Shown in pieces: positions 6,906-14,484 of a DNA stretch of 23,520 bases. A model generated the notes under the pieces. The model saw nothing but the letters and a program-made list of their open reading frames with translations. It searched no databases and was not told the DNA's origin. Within the stretch, counting starts at the first letter, position 1; the number at the start of each line of letters is the position of its first letter. The position numbers and the translations under genes are program-made. Source of the stretch: JAWLGW01 sp964569055 (GTDB taxonomy: Bacteria > Planctomycetota > J058); the NCBI GenBank assembly GCA_964569055.1, contig CAZMSZ010000081.1, forward strand, positions 1-23,520. The letters run 5' to 3'.

Positions 6906-7449
6906 CTAGCGGGGAAAGTCGGCCAGAGGCTCGGACGAACAGGCCGATCTCGCTCGCTGCTTCGACGGCCGGCTCGCACGAGTGCACGCTGCCTACGTAC
7001 ATGTAGTCGTCCCAACCGAACCTGATCCGTAGCCGGTCAGTTTCGTGGAGCTCGCACCAGAGCGCCTCCCGCAGCGCCAGGCGCACGACGGTGTCCAAGA
7101 CGTGCACCGAGAGCAACGCGCCGTCGCGCAGCTCGAATTCGAGGTCCAGTGGCGGAAGCGGGCCGACAGACGGGTCGCGAGTCTCGAGACCAGCGACCGA
7201 AAGGAGCGTGACGCCCGCGGCTTGCACGAAGGCNNNNNNNNNNNNNNNNNNNNNNNNNNNNNNNNNNNNNNNNNNNNNNNNNNNNNNNNNNNNNNNNNNN
7301 NNNNNNNNNNNNNNNNNNNNNNNNNNNNNNNNNAGGCGTCCAGCGAAGGGCCTTCCGATGTCCGCTGCCGAGGTCAACGCGTCCTCGGTGTACCGGCCCT
7401 GCGGGTCTCGCCTTCTGGGATCGTACTTCGTCACCCGCCAGACGTGCAA
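6757..7449 (-). CDS. immunity-like protein, interrupted by assembly gap, possible 3' frameshift
   Basis: The start is TTG 7449, supported by GGAGG (7455-7459) five bases upstream and only 15 bases after the preceding stop. The first 38 residues (VWRVTKYDPRRRD, then TSAADIG) and the part after the gap (LRIRFGWDDYMYVGS near 7000-7040) match a small family I recall seeing near polymorphic toxins; I cannot name its Pfam entry. The 100-N gap cuts residues 39-72 as drawn; from the family pattern I expect nearer 20 missing residues, so the gap length is nominal. As read, the frame runs on to 6757 through residues with no family character. Loss of one base near 6930 would instead give GLFVEPLADFPR and a stop at 6906, a more natural end. 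It is probably a second immunity protein of the RHS operon, or an orphan one. Confidence 0.6.
   Translation of the reverse strand: MHVWRVTKYDPRRRDPQGRYTEDALTSAADIGRPFAGRXXXXXXXXXXXXXXXXXXXXXXXXXXXXXXXXXXAFVQAAGVTLLSVAGLETRDPSVGPLPPLDLEFELRDGALLSVHVLDTVVRLALREALWCELHETDRLRIRFGWDDYMYVGSVHSCEPAVEAASEIGLFVRASGRLSPLAVEAARPFPAPLRLHGSLVAHVAMLAPDPIAFTRTDLRAPCRQCGTGAP
7234..7333. other. assembly gap (100 N)
   Basis: Exactly 100 N, a conventional placeholder of unknown true length. The bases on both sides share AGGC (7230-7233 and 7334-7337). The gap falls inside the immunity-like gene. Confidence 0.97.
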
Positions 7450-7464
7450 TCAGACCTCCACGAG

Positions 7465-7728
7465 TCAGGCCGGGCTGAAGTCGACCGGGTCGAGCCCCGA
7501 CGAGCGGAGGAAGGAGACGACGCTGTCGAGATCCGCAAACTCGGCACGCTCGTCGCGAGTGTACGCGGACTCGTCGTACTGAGCTCCCGGCGGACACTCC
7601 TCCCAGGTGAGCACGATTCGACCGTCGTGCTTCCAGATATTGACCAGCCCCTGCCGTTCGGCGTCGCCATACGCGTACGCTACGGCCTTCCCAGCTTCGA
7701 CCCGGGCACAGAAGCTCTCGAGTCTCAT
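7465..7728 (-). CDS. candidate immunity protein for the RHS toxin
   Basis: This 87-residue acidic protein begins at ATG 7728, whose ATGA overlaps the toxin gene's TGA (7725-7727), so translation is very likely coupled. It has no signal peptide or membrane segment, so a cytoplasmic location is expected. Visible features are an aromatic beta-like core (AVAYAYGDAERQGLVNIW, DGRIVLTWEEC) and an acidic helical end (RAEFADLDSVVSFLRSSGLD). I do not recognise a named family. Size, acidity, coupling and position directly behind a toxin tip are the usual marks of a cognate immunity protein. Its GC (117/180 = 65% over rows 7501-7680) resembles the toxin tip and not the RHS core, as expected if tip and immunity moved together. 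Confidence 0.72.
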   Translation of the reverse strand: MRLESFCARVEAGKAVAYAYGDAERQGLVNIWKHDGRIVLTWEECPPGAQYDESAYTRDERAEFADLDSVVSFLRSSGLDPVDFSPA

Positions 7729-10700
7729 GCACGCGGCTCGATGATGATCGTGACCTTGCGGCCGTCGGGGAGCTTCACGTTGATGTGCTTGAATGCGCCA
7801 TGGGCGTTGTCTGGACCGTGTCCGAACACCCGTCCCGTGCGGGGATCGACCTGATAGTCCTTATGGTACATCCCGTCGGGGTGCTTGCCCTTGAACTTGC
7901 TCCAGTCAGGCGTGCCTTGCCCCGGTCCAGCTCCGGTCACTTTCCTCGCGCTCGGTAGCGCCCGCCGCAGGACTTCGTCAGCCTCCTGGATCGACTTGAC
8001 CCTGACGTCCTTTCCTTCGAGAAGCTCCTTCGCGAGTCGGTCGATACAGTCATTGTGCACCCACACGCTGGGTGCGCCGGGGCGCTCGCTCACGAAGTAG
8101 GTGTGCCAGCCCTCGACCTCGAAGTTGAAGTGGTCGGCCTGCTCGGCGCGGATCGTGCGCGACACGACCACGAGCGCCTCGCCGCGCGCGCCGCGCAGGG
8201 GGTCGCCGGGGCGGAGGTCGGCCGCGCGGGTCCAGCCGAGGCCCTCGACCCAGAAGGGGTGCTCGGTGGTGCAGCGGAGGGTCTGCGCTGAGTCGGGGCC
8301 CTCGCTCGCTTCGCTCGCGGGGAGACCGACGCGGTGGCGCTCCGTGCGGCCGCGGGGGCGCGCGGGGAGGCGCTCGGCGATCTCGAGGATCACGACGGTG
8401 CCCGCGTGGCCGCGGAACAGGCGGACGACCGGCTTGAAGCCTTGCTGGCCGCTGCGCTCGTCGCGGGAGAGGACGAGGTCCCCGGTCGTGACCTGCTCGA
8501 TCGGGAGGGGCCCGCGTGCGGTCGGGACCAAGGTGCCGGCGAGGAAGCAGCCCGTCTTGGCCGCGCCGCGCGCCGCGTCGTCGACCAGCTCGTCGCCCTG
8601 CCGGGCCGCGTCGCGCCCGTCGGGGGCGTCCGCACGCGGGCGGCGGCCCGCGCCGCGCGTCGGCCTGCCCATGCGCGGCGTGGCCGGTCGACCCTCCAGC
8701 GCGCCGACCAGGCCGCGGGCGGGCTCGCTGGGGTGGGCCGGCGGAGTGGGGAGCTCGACGTCCGCCTTCCTGGCCGCCTTCCAAGCCTTCTCGAGCGCGT
8801 CCTTCATGCGCCTCGCGGCGGCGGGGATCGCGGCGGCGGCCTTGCCGAGCGCGCGGCGGGCGGCCGCGGCGCGCGTGGCGCGCGCGGTGGCCTTGGCCCC
8901 CGCGGCCAGGGCTTCGGGTGCCAGCTTGGCGGCCTGCGCCGCGGCGACCCGCGCCTGGTAGGCGACCCGGGCCGCGCCGCCCAGGCCCGCGAGCTGCATG
9001 GCCACACCGCCCGCCTTGCCGTACTCGCGCCCGGTCTCCGCCTCGAGCTGGTCGTAGGCGTAGTGCTTGGAGAGGCCGGGGTCGATCAGGATCAGGCTCT
9101 GGCCGAGCCCGTCGACCGCGCCGAGGGCGCGGCTCTGCGCGCCGCCGTCGGTGACGTCGCGCCAGGACGCCGCGCGCGCGGCCGCCTGGCTCTGGGCGTC
9201 GCCGTGGGCGCCCACCAGGTAGCCCAGGCCCTCCACGCTGCCCTGGGCGGTGTCGGCCACGTCGGCGGCGAAGGTCTGGGCCTCGTTGGCGAGGTGCTCG
9301 CGGGCGGCGGCGTGGCTCGCCTCGTCGCCGTAGAAGCCGGTCAGGTAGCCGAGGCCTTCGGCCGCGCCGACCGCGTTCTCGGCGGCCGCGGCGCCGGCCT
9401 GCTCGAGCAGCGTGGGGAGCCGCTCACCGAGCTGCTTGGCCTGGGTGACCTTCTCCTCGAGCCAGGCCTCGATCGGCGCGCGGGCGGCGTCGCCTGCGGC
9501 GGTGTCGTCGCGAATGATGTAGTCGAGCCCCTCCAGGCTTCCGACCGCGGTGTCCCAGCCCCGGTCGACGAGCGACTCGAGCACGCCCGGCGGCTCGTCG
9601 CCCGCGGCCTCGTCGCTCCAGGGCCACAGGCCGAGCGGGTCGGTGAACGCGAGCGGCTGGCCGTCGGAGTAGGCGTAGGCCGACAGGCCGCCCTCGAGGC
9701 CAGCGGGGTCGGGGGTGAGGAACCGGCCCAGCTCGGGGTCGTAGACCCGGGCGCGCATGGGGACCACGGCCGCGATCGGGTCGACCCACCGGCCAGCGTA
9801 GAACCGCGGCCGGCCGGCCTCGGGCGCCACGAGCAGCTCGCCGTAGGGGGCCCACAGCGCGCGGTCGACCCGGCGGCCCTGCTCGTCGCTGTAGGCGACG
9901 ACGCTGCCGAGCCGGTCGGCGTGGAGGTAGGTCCACGCGCTCTGGCGCTCGCCCGCGCGATCCTGATACGCGAGCGGCTCGTCGAGGCCGGGGCCGTAGA
10001 CGTAGCGGCGCACGCGCGCGCCCGGGCCGACCTCGGCCAGGAGGCGCTCGCCCTCGTAGACGAAGCGGGTGGTGCGGCCGGCCACGGTGCGGGTCGCGAT
10101 CCGCCCGAGCGGGTCGTAGCCGTAGACCACCTCGGGCCGCCCGGCTCGAGCGACCGCGACCAGGCGGCCGAAGCCGTCGTAGCGGAAGCAGTCGACCCGG
10201 CCCGCCGCGCGCTCGCGCTCCACCAGCCGCCCGGCGCCGTCATAGACCAGGTGCTCGTCGCCGACCTGCTCCAAACGACCGCGCCCGTCGTAGCGCCAGG
10301 CCACCGGCGCGCCCTCGCCCCGCTGCTCGCGCACGCGGTCGCCGTCCTCGCCGAGCTCGTAGCGCACCGCCGGGCGGCCCTCGACTTGCCAGCGCACGAG
10401 GCGCCCGGCCGCGTCGTGGGCGAGGCGCAGCTCGAGCCCGTCGTGGACGCGGCGGGTCCGCTCACCGCGCGCGCCGAGCGGCTCCTCCAGGCGCAGCACC
10501 GCGCCGGCGGGGCCCTGCGCGCGGCGCGCCACCTCGCGCCCCAGGGCATCGCGCGCGACCTCGGTGGCGACCCCGTTGGGCGCCACGAGGCGCGCGCGGC
10601 GACCGTCCTCGCCGTAGGCGAGCTCGAACGTCCCCGCGGGCGAGTCGATCGCGACCACGCGGCCGAGCGCGTCGGTTCGGCGGGTGATCCGACCGAACGG

Positions 10701-12488
10701 CGTCTCGACCGTCTCGAGCCCGGGGCCGCGCACGGTGGTGATCGCGACGGTCGGCTCGCCCGTGGCGCTGGCCTCGACGCGCACGGCCTCGCCGCGCTCG
10801 CCCGCGGCGAGGGTGCGCGCGACGAGCCGACGCTGGTGCTCGGCGTCGCCGCTCGTGAGCACCAGCGCGCCGTCCTCGTCGCGGGTCACGCGGCTGAAGG
10901 CGCCGTCCGCCGCCAGAAGGCCGGACACCTGGCCCGCGGCGGTGCGCTCGAGGCGGAGCTCGCGGCCGCTCGCGTCGCGCCAGCGGACCACGCGCCCCAG
11001 CGCGTCGCGCTCGTAGCGCTTGGGACCGGCGGAGCCGTTCTCGGCCACGATCCGGCCGGCGGCGTCGCGGACCACCTCGTAGCGGCGCCCGGCCGGCGTG
11101 ACCGCGGCCACCACGCGGCCGTTCGAGTCGCGGAGCACCCGCAGGCCGCCGCCGCCCGGGAGCTCGGCGCCCGCGAGCGCGCCGCCCGCCGCGTAGCGGA
11201 ACCGGGTGGCGCGGCCGCTGGCGTCGACCTGCTCGACCCGCCGGCCCAGCGCGTCGTAGCGGCGGCGCACACCCGAGGCGGTCGCGAGCACGCGGCCGCG
11301 CGGGTCGCGCTCCACCGCTGGGTCGGCGACCGGGCCGCGCTCCGCCGCCACCGCGCGGCCGAGCCCGTTCACCCGCCGCGCGCGGCGCACACCGTCGGCG
11401 CCGGTGACCGCGACCACGCGGCCGCGCCGGTCGAGCTCGACGTGCTCGGTGCCGCGCGGCGTGGTGACCGTCCAGACCAGGGACGCGAGGGCGTACTCGA
11501 AGCGACCGGCGGCCCCCTCGCAGGTGGCGCGCACGATCCGCCCCTCCGCGAGCGCGAAGACGTAGCGAGCACAGCGCTCGCCGGCCGAGAGCGCCCTGAT
11601 CCGGCCGCCGGCCCCGTAGTCGAGCAGGAGCGCGCCGCCGACCACGCCCGGGACCTCGGCGCGCACCAGCCGGCCGCCGCGGGCCTGGTAGCGGCGCGAC
11701 AGCGTGCCCGTCGTCCCGACCAGCTCGTCGCCCTCGTACCGGTAGACGACGTCGACCTGCCCGCCGCGCGCGCGCACGACGCGGCCGCCAGGATCGAGCC
11801 TGAGCTCGAGCGCGCCCTGGTCTCCCAGGAGGAGCACGCGGCCCTCGGCGCGCTCGATCCGGTAGCCGGGCTCGACGGCGGTGAGCGCGCCGGCGGGGTC
11901 GAACGTGAGCACGCGGCCGTGCACGTCGAGGAGCGTGGCCTCGCGATCGGGCCCCACGCGCAGGTACTCGACGTCGCCGCGGGTGGAGACGAACAGCTCG
12001 TCGGTGAGGGGCACGAACCGGCTGCGCCCCGCCGGACGGGTCACGATCCACTCGCGCTCCCCCGAGGGCTCGAGGCGGCTCTCGTGCTCGGCCCGCCAGC
12101 CGCGCCCGAACGCGCCGACCGCGCCGCGCGCGCCCGTGCGAGCGCGGTGCACGTTGGCGCTGCCGAACACGCCGTCGAGCTCGAACAACGTGGCCTCGCC
12201 GGTGGTGGGGTCGACCGCGACCCGCAGGCGGTCGGGCCCCTCGAAGCTGAAGGCGGGCGCGTAGGCGCCGGGGGCCCACGGCGCGGGCGCCGCGTGCTCG
12301 AGCGTGAAGTCGAGCGCGGGCGGGCTCGGCGGCTCGCTCGGAGGCGGCGGAGCCTGTGGGCCCTCGTCGGGAGCGGTCGGGCGCTCGGCAGCCGCGGGCT
12401 CGGGCGTGGGCGCGGCGGGCTGCGAAGGGGCGGCCGGGCACCCCGCCAGCAGGACCACCCCGAGCAGACTGAACAGCGGAGCGCGCAT
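7725..12488 (-). CDS. lipid-anchored RHS/YD-repeat polymorphic toxin with Hint domain
   Basis: The 1587-residue protein starts at ATG 12488 behind GGGAGGGA. It has a lipoprotein signal (lipobox LAGC, Cys17) and a Pro-rich tether to about residue 60. A FGRGW block typical of RHS N-termini precedes many YD-type repeats (RYDALGRRV, YDPLGRIATRT). The RHS core signature (GRWVDP, ARVYDPELGRFLTPDP, AYAYSDGQP) ends in DPLGL at about 950-954. Residues 983-1135 hold four GLxYL-type repeats, followed by an Ala-rich helical stretch. A pretoxin Hint domain runs from Cys1314 (GCFLAGTLV), through CTTEHPFWV, to VWVHN ending at Asn1479. The last 108 residues (1480-1587) are a toxin-like tip with HKDYQVDP, GHGPDN and HINVKLPDG; I infer a nuclease-like activity but cannot name the family. 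The RHS core should form a shell holding the tip until Hint cleavage frees it. Confidence 0.88.
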   Translation of the reverse strand: MRAPLFSLLGVVLLAGCPAAPSQPAAPTPEPAAAERPTAPDEGPQAPPPPSEPPSPPALDFTLEHAAPAPWAPGAYAPAFSFEGPDRLRVAVDPTTGEATLFELDGVFGSANVHRARTGARGAVGAFGRGWRAEHESRLEPSGEREWIVTRPAGRSRFVPLTDELFVSTRGDVEYLRVGPDREATLLDVHGRVLTFDPAGALTAVEPGYRIERAEGRVLLLGDQGALELRLDPGGRVVRARGGQVDVVYRYEGDELVGTTGTLSRRYQARGGRLVRAEVPGVVGGALLLDYGAGGRIRALSAGERCARYVFALAEGRIVRATCEGAAGRFEYALASLVWTVTTPRGTEHVELDRRGRVVAVTGADGVRRARRVNGLGRAVAAERGPVADPAVERDPRGRVLATASGVRRRYDALGRRVEQVDASGRATRFRYAAGGALAGAELPGGGGLRVLRDSNGRVVAAVTPAGRRYEVVRDAAGRIVAENGSAGPKRYERDALGRVVRWRDASGRELRLERTAAGQVSGLLAADGAFSRVTRDEDGALVLTSGDAEHQRRLVARTLAAGERGEAVRVEASATGEPTVAITTVRGPGLETVETPFGRITRRTDALGRVVAIDSPAGTFELAYGEDGRRARLVAPNGVATEVARDALGREVARRAQGPAGAVLRLEEPLGARGERTRRVHDGLELRLAHDAAGRLVRWQVEGRPAVRYELGEDGDRVREQRGEGAPVAWRYDGRGRLEQVGDEHLVYDGAGRLVERERAAGRVDCFRYDGFGRLVAVARAGRPEVVYGYDPLGRIATRTVAGRTTRFVYEGERLLAEVGPGARVRRYVYGPGLDEPLAYQDRAGERQSAWTYLHADRLGSVVAYSDEQGRRVDRALWAPYGELLVAPEAGRPRFYAGRWVDPIAAVVPMRARVYDPELGRFLTPDPAGLEGGLSAYAYSDGQPLAFTDPLGLWPWSDEAAGDEPPGVLESLVDRGWDTAVGSLEGLDYIIRDDTAAGDAARAPIEAWLEEKVTQAKQLGERLPTLLEQAGAAAAENAVGAAEGLGYLTGFYGDEASHAAAREHLANEAQTFAADVADTAQGSVEGLGYLVGAHGDAQSQAAARAASWRDVTDGGAQSRALGAVDGLGQSLILIDPGLSKHYAYDQLEAETGREYGKAGGVAMQLAGLGGAARVAYQARVAAAQAAKLAPEALAAGAKATARATRAAAARRALGKAAAAIPAAARRMKDALEKAWKAARKADVELPTPPAHPSEPARGLVGALEGRPATPRMGRPTRGAGRRPRADAPDGRDAARQGDELVDDAARGAAKTGCFLAGTLVPTARGPLPIEQVTTGDLVLSRDERSGQQGFKPVVRLFRGHAGTVVILEIAERLPARPRGRTERHRVGLPASEASEGPDSAQTLRCTTEHPFWVEGLGWTRAADLRPGDPLRGARGEALVVVSRTIRAEQADHFNFEVEGWHTYFVSERPGAPSVWVHNDCIDRLAKELLEGKDVRVKSIQEADEVLRRALPSARKVTGAGPGQGTPDWSKFKGKHPDGMYHKDYQVDPRTGRVFGHGPDNAHGAFKHINVKLPDGRKVTIIIEPRA

Positions 12489-12854
12489 GGCGTCCCTCCC
12501 TCTTCCGCGGGCGCGGCAGGGCAAAGGGACGACCGGCGGGATCTCACGGATCGGGAGGGGGTTGCGGCGGCCGCGCCTCGGATGCGATCCGCGTGAGCCG
12601 AACGCGTGAGCAAGACTTGNNNNNNNNNNNNNNNNNNNNNNNNNNNNNNNNNNNNNNNNNNNNNNNNNNNNNNNNNNNNNNNNNNNNNNNNNNNNNNNNN
12701 NNNNNNNNNNNNNNNNNNNGACTTGTGCGACGAGACGAACGGGCGCTGCGCGCTCCGCTCCGCAACTCCCGCCCGACCGTGGGCCGCCCGAGCGTTCAGG
12801 ACCGCCGCCCGCGCGGCGCGTCCTTCGCGCCAGCGCACGAGCGCCGGAGCGTGC
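12489..12854. other. intergenic region containing an assembly gap
   Basis: This lies between the divergent RHS operon (minus) and the Rpn-like gene (plus). Apart from the ribosome site GGGAGGGA of the RHS gene (12493-12500, minus strand), no promoter, repeat or small gene could be supported. Open frames that cross the gap join unrelated contigs and are not trusted. Confidence 0.5.
12620..12719. other. assembly gap (100 N)
   Basis: Exactly 100 N of nominal length. GACTTG is present on both edges (12614-12619 and 12719-12724 region), which could mean that the flanking contigs overlap or abut closely. Confidence 0.97.
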
Positions 12855-13736
12855 ATGGGTCTCCTCGACAGCGCCGCCAAGACGATCCTGCGCGAGGCAC
12901 CCGAGGACCTCGTCAGCCTCTGTCCGGCGTTCGCGGGGCTCCGCGTCGCGCGAGCGACCGCCGGCGAGCCGGCGCGAGCCGCGATCTCGCTCGCCATGGA
13001 CAAGCTGCTCACGGTCGAGCTCGACGAAGGCGTCGCGCCGGTGCGGCTCCACGTGGAGGTCGAGGCGAACTGGAGCGCCCGCGTGCCGCGCCGCGTGTTC
13101 GAGTACTGGAGCCTAGGCCACCGCGAGCACGACGAGCTGCTGTCGCTGGTGATCTGCCTCGAGCCGGGCAACAAGCAGGGCCCGCCGCGCCGCTCCTACG
13201 AGCGCCGGGTCCGCGGCCAGCTCGTGGTCCGCTTTGCGTTCGAGCTCGTCGCGCTGTGGCGCGTGCCGCCCGAGCGGCTCCTCGACCCGACCCGCCCGGG
13301 CCTGCTCCCGCTGGTGCCGTACGCCGCCCGCGCGAGCGAGCAGCACGTCGAGCAGGCGCTCGCCGTGCTCGAGCGCGTCGAGCCCGAGGAGCGCCGCACG
13401 GAGCTGCAGGCGGCGCTGTCGGTGTTCGCGGACAACGTCTTCCCGGAGATCGACTGGGTTGGGAGAATTCCCATGGAGGCGCTCATGACGTCGAAGCTGT
13501 GGGAGCGCGCGACGGAAGCGGGAATGCGCGAGGGCTTCGGGAGGCAACTCGTGCGGCGCTTGGGGGACCGAGGTGAAGCCTTGCGGCCACGCCTGGATCA
13601 GGCCTCAGGAGCCGTCCTCGAGAGGATCGGTGACCTGCTCGTCGATTCGTGGCGCGACGAGGAGCTCCTGGCCGAGCTCGATCGCCTGTTGCCTCCACTC
13701 GGCGCGCCGTCGGAGCGCCGGCAGCCAGGCACCTGA
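12855..13736 (+). CDS. Rpn/YhgA-like PD-(D/E)XK nuclease with DUF4351-type C-terminus
   Basis: The product has 293 residues from ATG 12855, preceded by a modest GGAG. The N-terminal region resembles the Rpn family of recombination-promoting nucleases and putative transposases. It has an opening helix (LREAPEDLVSL), a strand with Asp57, then the HVEVEAN strand (Glu68, Glu70) typical of the restriction-endonuclease-like core, and RRVFEYW at about 79-85. The C-terminal part (about 225-282) matches DUF4351: a GFGRQLVRRLG start, then SGAVLERIGDLLVDSWRDEELLAEL. Such genes occur in many accessory copies and are thought to cut DNA and stimulate recombination. The frame could run further upstream, but only across the assembly gap. 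A 28-base segment encoding LMTSKLWERA recurs just after the gene, suggesting a lost second copy. Confidence 0.75.
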   Translation: MGLLDSAAKTILREAPEDLVSLCPAFAGLRVARATAGEPARAAISLAMDKLLTVELDEGVAPVRLHVEVEANWSARVPRRVFEYWSLGHREHDELLSLVICLEPGNKQGPPRRSYERRVRGQLVVRFAFELVALWRVPPERLLDPTRPGLLPLVPYAARASEQHVEQALAVLERVEPEERRTELQAALSVFADNVFPEIDWVGRIPMEALMTSKLWERATEAGMREGFGRQLVRRLGDRGEALRPRLDQASGAVLERIGDLLVDSWRDEELLAELDRLLPPLGAPSERRQPGT

Positions 13737-13778
13737 AGCGGAGGTCGCCGCTCATGACGTCGACCCTGTGGGAGCGCG
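13482..13778 (+). repeat. direct repeat: relic of the nuclease 3' region
   Basis: Positions 13482-13509, inside the nuclease gene, recur at 13751-13778 just beyond its stop, with two mismatches in 28 bases. Translated, the second copy reads MTSTLWERGAREPGR against MTSKLWERATEAGMR in the gene, after which similarity fades. It looks like the remains of a duplicated or recombined C-terminal segment. Confidence 0.6.
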
Positions 13779-13813
13779 GGGCCCGCGAGCCCGGCCGCGC
13801 GCGGTCGCCTTGG

Positions 13814-13836
13814 TAGGCTGCCGCGCGGGAAGGAGG
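13814..13836 (+). promoter_or_regulatory. -10-like TAGGCT and strong ribosome binding site
   Basis: TAGGCT (13814-13819) resembles the TANNNT boxes elsewhere in the window. It is followed by AGGAGG (ending 13836), six bases before the GTG at 13843. The ribosome site is what decides that start. No -35 is evident. Confidence 0.35.
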
Positions 13837-13842
13837 CGCGGT

Positions 13843-14388
13843 GTGCGAGACCCGCTGGGGGTGGGGGCCGCGGGCCGCGCGGCGCTCGTCGCCGCGCTGC
13901 TGGCGGGCGCGGGCTGCTCCGAGCCGAGCCCGCGCACGGGCGCGGAGGAGAGGGGCGTGAGCGACGCCAGGCCCGAGCGGGCGCGACCCGAGGACCTCGA
14001 GCTGCTCGACCGCTTCGAGGCGGGCCTGCGCTCGTGGTCGGCCGACAGCGCGGTCGAGCCCGCGCCGCGCCAGCCCGCGAGCGCGCCCGGGACGGCCGCG
14101 CGCCTCCTCGAGCTGCGCCGCCCGGACGGGGTCGAGCTCGCGTTCGAGGTCGTGGCGCTCCCGGGCTCGCCCGCCGCGCGCGCCGCGCTCGAGGCCCGCG
14201 CCGCCCCCCTCGGCCCGCCCGCCGCCGAGCCACGCCTCGGGGAGCTCGCCCGCCGCTGGGACGGCGTGTTGCTCGCGGTGTCGGGCCGCCTGCTCGTCGA
14301 GGTGCGCGGCGCCGACATGGACGTGGCGGAGACCTACGTGGGCCACGCGTTCGCGGTGGCTGCGCCCCCGCCTCGCGGGGGGCGTTGA
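13843..14388 (+). CDS. putative lipoprotein of unknown function
   Basis: The gene starts at GTG 13843, chosen for the AGGAGG six bases upstream and because it opens directly into a signal sequence; upstream codons in the frame show no signal. The hydrophobic segment ends in LLAGAGC, giving a lipidated Cys25 with Gly at the -3 position, slightly off consensus. The remaining 156 residues hold an acidic Arg/Glu helix (RPEDLELLDRFEAGLRSW), then a beta-rich C-terminal half (ELAFEVVALPG, WDGVLLAVSGRLLVEVRG) ending in an aromatic AETYVGHAF. I recognise no family. It precedes the BamE-like genes by about 100 bases on the same strand and may be part of the same envelope gene group. Confidence 0.7.
   Translation: MRDPLGVGAAGRAALVAALLAGAGCSEPSPRTGAEERGVSDARPERARPEDLELLDRFEAGLRSWSADSAVEPAPRQPASAPGTAARLLELRRPDGVELAFEVVALPGSPAARAALEARAAPLGPPAAEPRLGELARRWDGVLLAVSGRLLVEVRGADMDVAETYVGHAFAVAAPPPRGGR
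14363..14384 (+). terminator. GC-rich hairpin at the end of the lipoprotein gene
   Basis: CGCCCCCGC (14363-14371) pairs with GCGGGGGGCG (14375-14384) with one bulged G and a 3-base loop, immediately before the stop codon. Only two T follow, so it is at best a weak terminator or an RNA-stabilising stem. Confidence 0.3.
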
Positions 14389-14484
14389 GCTCCGCGCGCC
14401 GGCTGCCCGCGCGGCTCCGCCGCCTGTCCATTGCTGGATCCCCCCGGCCAGGCCACGATCTGAGGCCTTCCACCCGGAGACACC

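Noticed and set aside
8052..8549. Hint domain as a splicing intein
   Set aside because: The block ends in VWVHN followed by Asp, not Cys/Ser/Thr, and what follows is a toxin-like tip, so pretoxin processing is more likely than splicing.
8334..12596. Open frame of 1420 codons on the plus strand opposite the RHS gene
   Set aside because: It is a mirror of the RHS coding frame in GC-rich DNA; its translation is low-complexity Arg/Ala/Gly/Leu with no domain, while the minus strand encodes clear RHS and Hint motifs.
12606..12854. Upstream extension of the Rpn-like gene through the N gap
   Set aside because: It joins two contigs across a gap of arbitrary length, and the residues just after the gap show no family similarity; ATG 12855 fits the family start.
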